Below are positions 58,003-64,000 of a stretch of DNA of 64,000 bases, in pieces. The translations under genes and the position numbers were made by a program. Each line of letters opens with the position of its first letter. Position 1 is the stretch's first letter. The notes under the pieces are model-generated. The model was not told where the DNA came from and did no database searches. It worked only from the letters and a program-made list of their open reading frames with translations. Location of the stretch: positions 372,001-436,000 of the forward strand of contig JANEZZ010001904.1 in NCBI GenBank assembly GCA_026122225.1, in the 5' to 3' direction. Source of the stretch: Heloderma charlesbogerti. Taxonomy: Eukaryota; Chordata; Lepidosauria; Squamata; Helodermatidae.

Positions 58003-58414
58003 TGGGGATAGATGAGATTTTTTTTTAATGCTCATAAAACAGTCATGCATGCCCTGTTTGCAACCCCAAATGGGAGCAGGAAAATGTTTTCTCCAAAAAT
58101 GTTTGCAAATTCTTGAACATTTGCTCATGTTTGAAAATTGTGCAAATTTCAGAGAAAAAGTAATTGGATAGTGCATTTTTACAAAATGCACAATTTCATG
58201 CTTTAATTATGGAGGAAAGTTGTTGAACTTTGAAAAGATACTCAAAATTTTGTGCAAAATTCCCATTCATCACATTGATGTATGCAATTTCCCCATTCAT
58301 GGAAGTGGACTGATGATCGCAGGTGCTCACATAAATCAAAGGTGAGGCAAGCATCAAGTTGATTCTCAGAGAATCTTGTGAACGTGAACATTGCTTATTC
58401 ACTCATGATCCCCA
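58003..58414. mobile_element. X-family MITE copy (X-4)
   Basis: 412 bp from TGGGGATAGATGAG to CTCATGATCCCCA. Flanks CTGAAAGG (57995-58002) and CTGAAAGA (58415-58422) are 7/8 identical. The interior has TTTGCAAATTC and GTGCAAAATTCC tracts. Confidence 0.75.
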
Positions 58415-58643
58415 CTGAAAGACTGAAACCACAACTTTTGATGTTCTGTGAGACCCGTCCATAAAGGGACACTCTGACTTCTGTGTCTTTCTGGATGGTG
58501 GACTTTGAAAACATGTTTCTCCTTGCCAGAAACACTGCCTCTACCAGAAATAACATGACAGCAGAGTCGATGAACCTCTGATCTTGCAGAGGTTTGCTGG
58601 CACTGAGTGGGACATAATGTGCCATTCTGCACATGCTCTGCAG

Positions 58644-59004
58644 TAGGGAAGTCAGAGGAATTTGCAATGGAACCAAATAAGTTCGGATTTTCATGAATCT
58701 GACCCACGGATTCTGAAGTGGACCAGCTTTTCCCCTGTTGGGCAGACTCCATGGATTTGCAGACCAGTTTTTGAAAAACATGAAAAAATATGCTGAATAA
58801 TAATAAAAAAACACCTGGCCCCAAATGTGCATTCTCCCATAGGCTAAAGCATGAAAATGCACATCTGGGGGAGATTTGGATTTGCGCAAATTCAGAAACA
58901 GAAAAAAAATCCAATTCTGTTGATGGTCAGATGATGGAATGAAAGGTACCTGACAATCCACAAAACACAGATGGAACAGATTTTACTCAACCCATACATC
59001 CCTA
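58644..59004 (+). mobile_element. Y-3, Y-family MITE
   Basis: 361 bp from TAGGGAAGTCAGAGG to CATCCCTA. Flanks CTCTGCAG and CCCTGTAG match at 6/8 (both differences are transitions). GGTACCTGACAATCCACAAA and ACACAGATGGAACAGATTTT match Y-1 and Y-2. Confidence 0.78.
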
Positions 59005-59980
59005 CCCTGTAGTGGTGAATGGAATATTGATTGATTGATTTTTTTATTTACAGCATTTATATACTGCTCCACATCTAAGCAGATTCCAGGGCAATGAACA
59101 ATAAAAGATAAAATGGTAAAAGGCAAAAGAATTAGAACACCAAATTAACAATTGCTATTTTTAATGACACTGTGGACCTAACCCAGTTGCCTGAAATGAA
59201 GGAAGGAATGCATTGCACATTTCTCATGCAAATACAACATCCCTTGCTCCTAGACCAGTTTTCAATACTGACGTTATATTGAACAGAAATCAAAATATTC
59301 CCTTATTTCCTTATTTCATTTTTTTATTATTATTTCAATGTGTCTGATGTTTTTAGAACAGAAGCCACATGACCACAAAGCTATGTGGCTTTCTGGATAA
59401 AGAAATGACAGGGAATAAAATATTTTTTTCTTTCTACAAATTGTTTTAAGCAGCAATTATCAAGGCAAAGAGTACACATATCACCCCCTTCTACGATGTG
59501 CATGCCAGTGTGTGAGGTTTTTTTTTTAATTAAATATCTTATTGCTGGACGTTAGATTTTCTTTTCTTTTTTTTACAAACACGTCAGAAGACAATAGCAT
59601 AAAAGCTTAATTCAAAGTATAATACAAACAGACAGAAACAACCTCAAAATGACATTACGTCTGTCTTAAAGTGATAAGAACCTGGATGTTCAGAATAAAG
59701 GCTTTAATCTCTCACATTGTGTTCAAGAAAAGCAGCAAACGTTATTTGAAATCAGCCTCTGTTGAAAGGTTTCCTGCTAGAAAAGGACAGCAGGTAATAA
59801 TGTGTTCAGGAAAAGCTTTGAACAACAAAGCCAGGGGGGAGGAGGAAGAGAAGCAACAACAAACAAAACCAAAATGAAAATGAAAATGGGTACCACTTTG
59901 GTACTAAGATACATTTATGGAATTCCCTCCCCAGGGAGGTCCATCATTCCCTCTATGGCTGATGTTCAGGCTGTGAGTGT
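59005..59980. other. No gene; SINE-tail remnant
   Basis: 59035-59105 reads TTATTTACAGCATTTATATACTGCTCC-type sequence in pieces, an old dispersed tail repeat. The remainder is AT-rich unique sequence. Confidence 0.5.
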
Positions 59981-59984
59981 CATT

Positions 59985-60233
59985 GCTTATGTAACCACAA
60001 CCCATTGATTAAAGCATGTTTGTGAACATTTTGGAAATGTACACATTTTTCTTTGCACATTTTTTAAATGTCAAGTTGTTCTCCAATGCATCTTTGTTGT
60101 AGTTTTGCGGAACACATTGCAAGCTTGGAAACGTATGGAGTTCGAACTGCAAATTGTGTCTGGGTTTGGGAGGTGCAAATTAGGTAAATCCATTTTTAAA
60201 AAAAATGTGACTGGGTGAATTTCTCACACATCC
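59985..60233. mobile_element. X-family MITE copy (X-5), partial
   Basis: ATTAAAGCATGTTTGTGAAC, CACATTTTTTAAATGTC, ACACATTGCAAGCTTGG, GGGAGGTGCAAATTAGGTAA and a terminal CATCCATA match X-1. The left end is not found. Confidence 0.6.
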
Positions 60234-60340
60234 ATAAAAGTTTTATGCAACAGTCTATTATTCTTAGTAGGGAATTCCTACTAAACTGATCTTGCCAATT
60301 TGCTTTACTGCCAGATCTGTAGATCTCACAGCCGTTTTAA

Positions 60341-61132
60341 TAGAGATGTACAAAAGTTCCGCCATGGATCTTGGAAATCGGTGGCAGAACGGCCTGCCCC
60401 CCCACCCCCCTGGGACGAGACTTACCTTGGGCGGATCTTCCTGGCAGCGGCGGCTCCAGTGGCAGTGCGGCGGCAGCGGCGGCTGGTCTTCCGACCGGCT
60501 GCCGCCACCACCATTTCCAGATTAAAAAAACCCCAAAAACCAAAGTGATAGGCTAGTTTTTTAAAAAACACCGTGATAGGCTACGTAAATCTTTATGTAG
60601 CCTATCACGGCTGACTTAAAAAACAAAACAAAACAATGCGCATACGCATGGCCGCCGCCATTTGCATTCCTTATTTTGGCACGTCTTAGTCTACATAAAC
60701 ATTTACGTAGACTAAGACAGCGAAAATAAGGGGAACGCAAATAGCATAGATGTGCCAAAATAAAGAATGCAAATGGCGGCAGCCATGGCCGCCGCCATTT
60801 GCGTACGTGAGTGTGTTTTTTTTAATCAGCCATGATAGGCTACGTAAACATTTACGTAGCCTATCACGGCTGACTGCAGGGACGCAAACGGCGGCAGCTA
60901 CGGCTGCTGCCATTTGCATCCCTGCTAGCCAGCGGCCGGATGTCTCGCTGCTGGCGGAGCCGGCTGGTGGCTCCGCAGAATTGCTGTGGAGCACAGCCGG
61001 CCGACCAGGATTCCGGGGGGGAGGAACGGAGCACCTCCCCCACCGGCCAGGATTCCAGGGGGAGGGACGGAATGCCTCCCCCCCACCATCAACATAATCC
61101 GCAGAAAGGTAAGTCACTTTCATACATCCGTA
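60341..61132 (-). mobile_element. Pal-20
   Basis: 792 bp, TAGAGATG to CATCCGTA (one change per end), perfect duplication CGTTTTAA (60333-60340, 61133-61140). Both outward donors intact: ACTTACC near 60420 and AAAGGTAAGTCAC near 61106. B-type dyads near 60572, 60685 and 60832 alternate with A-type dyads, including GCAAATGGCGGCAGCC (60770). Confidence 0.93.
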
Positions 61133-61140
61133 CGTTTTAA

Positions 61141-62356
61141 TATATTTGGTAGTGTGCATGTGTGTGTGTATTGCTAGAGCAAAGTGGTAGTGTGTGGTCT
61201 GAAAACTCTGACTCCTGTTAGAATTTCAGAGCTTGATTGTTTTTTTATATTCCCCCCTAGGCTCTCTACTAAACATCAAGGCAAAGCTAACAGGATTCAG
61301 TTGGAGTTAATATGTTCAGTGCATGCTTTGACAAAAGCAAAAATCTAAGTCTGTGCACTAAAATTACAGACTGGAAATATATAAATGTATATGTATGTTA
61401 TAAGATAGTAAAGGCAAGAGAGAGAAGCAGAAAGGTTTTTTTTTTTTTTTAATACAACCATGGTGGAATTAATTTATTTTTCTGAGTTTAAAAGTTGGGG
61501 GAAGGCAGGAAGGAAAGCTGTGTCAGGGAGTTCCATCCATTTGCAAAGTGGAAGCAATGCCTTGCATGAAGTACTGTAATATAAAAAATGTCTGACATTA
61601 ATGTACTGAAACCAAGATTACATGTAAACATATTTATTTGATGTTAAGTCCAGGTTTTATAACCATAAACACTACAGACATTTTATTAACCGCAAAAATG
61701 TTTAAAGCACAAAAGCATGTTAATGAATTGTTCACTGTGGGTTTGTGTGTTTTGTTAGCCACTTCATGCATTTCTTTGGAGAGGAAAAATGGGCTATAAA
61801 TGTTATCATAAATAAATAAATGGATGCCCCGTGCATTTCATCAGGGTAAAAGCATATGCAATTTTGCTCTAAGAGACAACAAGTCATCTCCATTGAAAAG
61901 TGGAACATTATTTTAACCAGTTTGGATTCAGAATCTGCCTTCTGTTGACAAAAGAGCTCCACTTACAAAAGGTTCCACTGCCTGGTTTGGGGGACATTCC
62001 TGCCCACCACAACTAAGCTCACCCCATTCAGCATGGTCCTCACCCTCTGCACAGCATTTTCAGAGGTATGGAGGGACTTGCCATGAGGAAGAGGAGGTGG
62101 GATGCCCAGTTCTGCTAGCCCAGTTACAAGCACCCCAATTGGGATCCAACCCCCAACACTCAAAACATGCAAGGCATATACAATTTAATTAGGGCTGCAA
62201 TAACAAATTGAGCATTTGGTTAGGGTACTCAGTTTAAAAGTTCAATTAAGTAAAAAGTTACCCTGTTTAATCAAACAGTGTTTAAAGAAACAATACATTT
62301 TATTTTTAATAGAAAATATTAAAACTGCTGAGGGCAAGCACCATTTCAAAAGAGGT
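61141..62356. other. No gene; tail-type repeat
   Basis: 61735-61825 holds TTGTTAGCCACTTC, GGGCTATAAATG and an ATAAATAAATAA tail (third copy of the tail-type repeat). The rest is unique AT-rich sequence. Confidence 0.5.
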
Positions 62357-62364
62357 ATTTTTCC

Positions 62365-63169
62365 TAGGGATGGAGCAGGTGCCCTATTGGGGCTCAAAGC
62401 CCACTGAGAAATGGCCAGCTTGGCCCCCCAGATGCCAGTCCACAGACCCCATCACTTGCCTGGCTTAGCGCAAGCTGGCCAATTGCATGGGCATCCACTT
62501 CCTTGCCGAGCGCCATCTCCCCCTCAAATGGCTGCTCGTTCGTTTCTGTAACTATCCCATATATGCAAAAGGGGGGCTTAAAGGGGCCATGGCAGCAACA
62601 TTACAGGCCTAAATGCCTGTATTATTGTAGACATTGCCCCTTTAAGGCCCCCATCTGTGTAAATGGGATAGTTACAAAAAAACCCCTAACAACCATTTGA
62701 GTGGAAAATGGCCACTCATTCTTTTCCATAGCTATCCCATACACACAAATGGGGGTGTTAAAGGAGGCTTCTCCACAACAATACAGGTGTCTATGCCTGT
62801 AATGTTGCTGACATGATGCCTTTAATGCCCCCTTTAAGGCTCCCCATCCTGCTGCCTCTGGCTGAGCAACCGCACCTTCTTCTGCCAGCAAAGAGAGGCA
62901 CGGTTGTTTGGTGGCAGCGGCAGCAGCAGGATGGGAACTGAGAGAGAAGCGCCACGGGGCTTCCCTCTTGGCTCCCAGCCTGCTGCCCCCGCTGCTGCAA
63001 GCCTGCAACCAGCCACCACTGTGTGCACAATGGTAGTTTGTTGGGAAGGTGGGCACCAGCTCGGCTGACCTCTGGGCGGCTTGCGCCCTAGTGCAAGCAG
63101 GGGTGGCTGGCTGGCATGGAGCCAACACGTGGAGGGTGATGTGGCAGCAGGTGAATTTGTCCATCCCTA
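62365..63169. mobile_element. Z-2, hairpin-rich hAT-type MITE
   Basis: 805 bp from TAGGGATG to CATCCCTA. Flanks ATTTTTCC (62357-62364) and ATTATCCC (63170-63177) match at 6/8. Two successive long hairpins (about 62545-62670 and 62730-62845) start with CTATCCCATA and enclose TACAGGC..GCCTGTA dyads. GC-rich blocks at 62850-63000 match 30780-31030. Non-coding. Confidence 0.75.
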
Positions 63170-63289
63170 ATTATCCCTTCTTTCACCTGCAGAATGAGTT
63201 CCTATCCTAAGATGCAAAGAAAGTATCCTTCTTACTTCAGAAATATTGTTTGCATTCCATATGCTAATTGTGCTAAATTAATCAATAGA

Positions 63290-63525
63290 TTATTTATTTA
63301 TTGCATTTATATCCTGCCTTTTTTCCTCTTGCAAGGAACCCAAGGTGGCATATATAATCCTCTTCCTCCTCCTCCATTTTATCCTCACAACAATGAGGTA
63401 GGTTGGGCTGAGAGTCTGCTACCCAATGAGTCACAATCACCCAGTGAGATTCCATGGCCGAATGGGGACTAGAACCCAGATCTCCCACCTCCCAGTCCAA
63501 CACTCTAGCTGGATCTCTGTTTGAT
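63290..63525 (-). repeat. tRNA-derived SINE (MIR/CORE-like)
   Basis: In order: TTATTGCATTTATATCCTGC, ATTTTATCCTCACAACAATG, CACCCAGTGAGATTCCATGG, CTAGAACCCAGATCTCCCAC and AGTCCAACACTCTAGCTGG. Read on the minus strand, this is a tRNA-like head followed by a core and an A/T tail. Confidence 0.7.
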
Positions 63526-63529
63526 CACT

Positions 63530-64000
63530 GACAGCTGCAGTTCTATACCCACCTCTGTCAGAGTAAGCTCTATTGAACTCAAAGGGCCTATTTCTGAGTA
63601 GACACATAAAACATGGCACTGTTGAGCTCATACGTTTAATCAAGCAATTTTTTTTCTATCAGGTTGCAGCCCTCATTTTAAGAGACAAGAAATTCTTCAG
63701 AACTCTGCAAAGCAACATGGTTGTATTTATTGTCTTCTTCCTCCTCCTCTTCCTCTTCCTCTTCCTCCTCCTTTAAAAAATGCATGCTCTGAAATCAGAA
63801 CAACCTGAGTCTTCAAACAAATAAGTTGCAGGTAGTATCCCAACTAGAACTGAAACAAATAGTCACAATCATTTAAAAATGTGGATAATTTCAGTTTGCA
63901 TTTTGAATGTGAAATATGAACCTTGAATTCAAAATGTGGCACCTCTTGATTGCTTAATTTCATCAGATATGAAATTTTACCTGTGAAATTCCATCAGATA
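63530..64000. other. Small MITE, CTT/CCT repeat and unique end
   Basis: 63530-63675 matches the GCAGTTCTATACCC...GAGTAAGCTCTATTGAACTC small palindromic MITE. A (TCCTCC/TCTTCC)n stretch lies at 63735-63773. The last 220 bp show nothing identifiable. Confidence 0.55.

Overview
The window is vertebrate intergenic or intronic DNA, most likely from a squamate reptile (a lizard rather than a mammal). The reasons are two BovB/RTE LINE copies, several CR1 LINE fragments, a Sauria-type tRNA SINE with a BovB-like tail, and a dense load of non-autonomous hAT-type DNA transposons. I found no host protein-coding gene, rRNA, functional tRNA gene, CRISPR array or bacterial signal. The only substantial coding sequence is retrotransposon-derived. 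Species is not determinable from what I can see.

The dominant structure is a family I call Pal for this report: about 20 copies that together occupy roughly a fifth of the window. Each copy is bounded by TAGGGATG and CATCCCTA. Fourteen copies have clear 8-bp target-site duplications (TSDs, identical or one mismatch), and a fifteenth, nested copy has a probable one, so a hAT-type transposase is implied. The two end regions are GC-rich, contain G/C runs and differ from each other. Each usually carries a splice-donor-like CAGGTAAGT pointing outward. The core is a run of perfect or near-perfect dyads of two kinds. A-type dyads are built from GCAAATGGCGGC and its complement (YY1-like and octamer-like). 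B-type dyads are built around TACGTAAATATTTACGTA. Strand '+' for a Pal copy here means the GTACGAAAG-type end lies on the left.

Other non-autonomous families share the same TAGGGATG ends but have unrelated interiors. I call them X (about 430 bp, T/A-rich with TGCACATTTTT tracts), Y (about 360-425 bp) and Z (about 720-805 bp, GC-rich with its own hairpins). Further hAT-like elements have TAGGGCTGTGCA ends or AGGGGTTGAG-type ends. A palindromic MITE of about 130 bp recurs six times.

Layout: 0.5-4.7 kb is a nearly full-length but mutated BovB with Pal-1 inside. 5.3-6.5 kb is X-1 with Pal-2 inside. 7.3-7.8 kb is a CR1 reverse-transcriptase remnant, followed by Pal-3. 10.3-12.6 kb holds a microsatellite foldback, a hAT element, X-2 and a CR1 fragment cut by a MITE. 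12.7-14.1 kb is Pal-4 with Pal-5 nested in it. Pal-6 lies at 16.2 kb. 17-23 kb is mostly unique sequence. 23.5-27.5 kb holds Pal-7, -8, -9 and a SINE with a 42-bp flanking duplication. 28.7-31.7 kb holds a foldback, an LTR-like repeat, Z-like sequence and Pal-10. 32.4-35.3 kb holds Pal-11 to -13. 35.9-40.8 kb holds SINEs, Y-1, a CR1 cut by Pal-14, Pal-15 and another foldback. 43.4-46.4 kb holds Pal-16, Pal-17 and Z-1. 48.6-51.7 kb is a 3-kb hAT shell. 51.7-54.5 kb is a young 5'-truncated BovB on the minus strand. 54.8-63.7 kb holds Pal-19, Y-2, X copies, Y-3, Pal-20, Z-2 and SINEs.

Nesting gives a relative order: Pal copies sit inside BovB, CR1, X, the 3-kb hAT shell and another Pal, and no recognised non-Pal element interrupts a Pal. 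Pal therefore looks like a recent burst. My main hypothesis, unproven, is that Pal copies act as mobile two-way regulatory cassettes.
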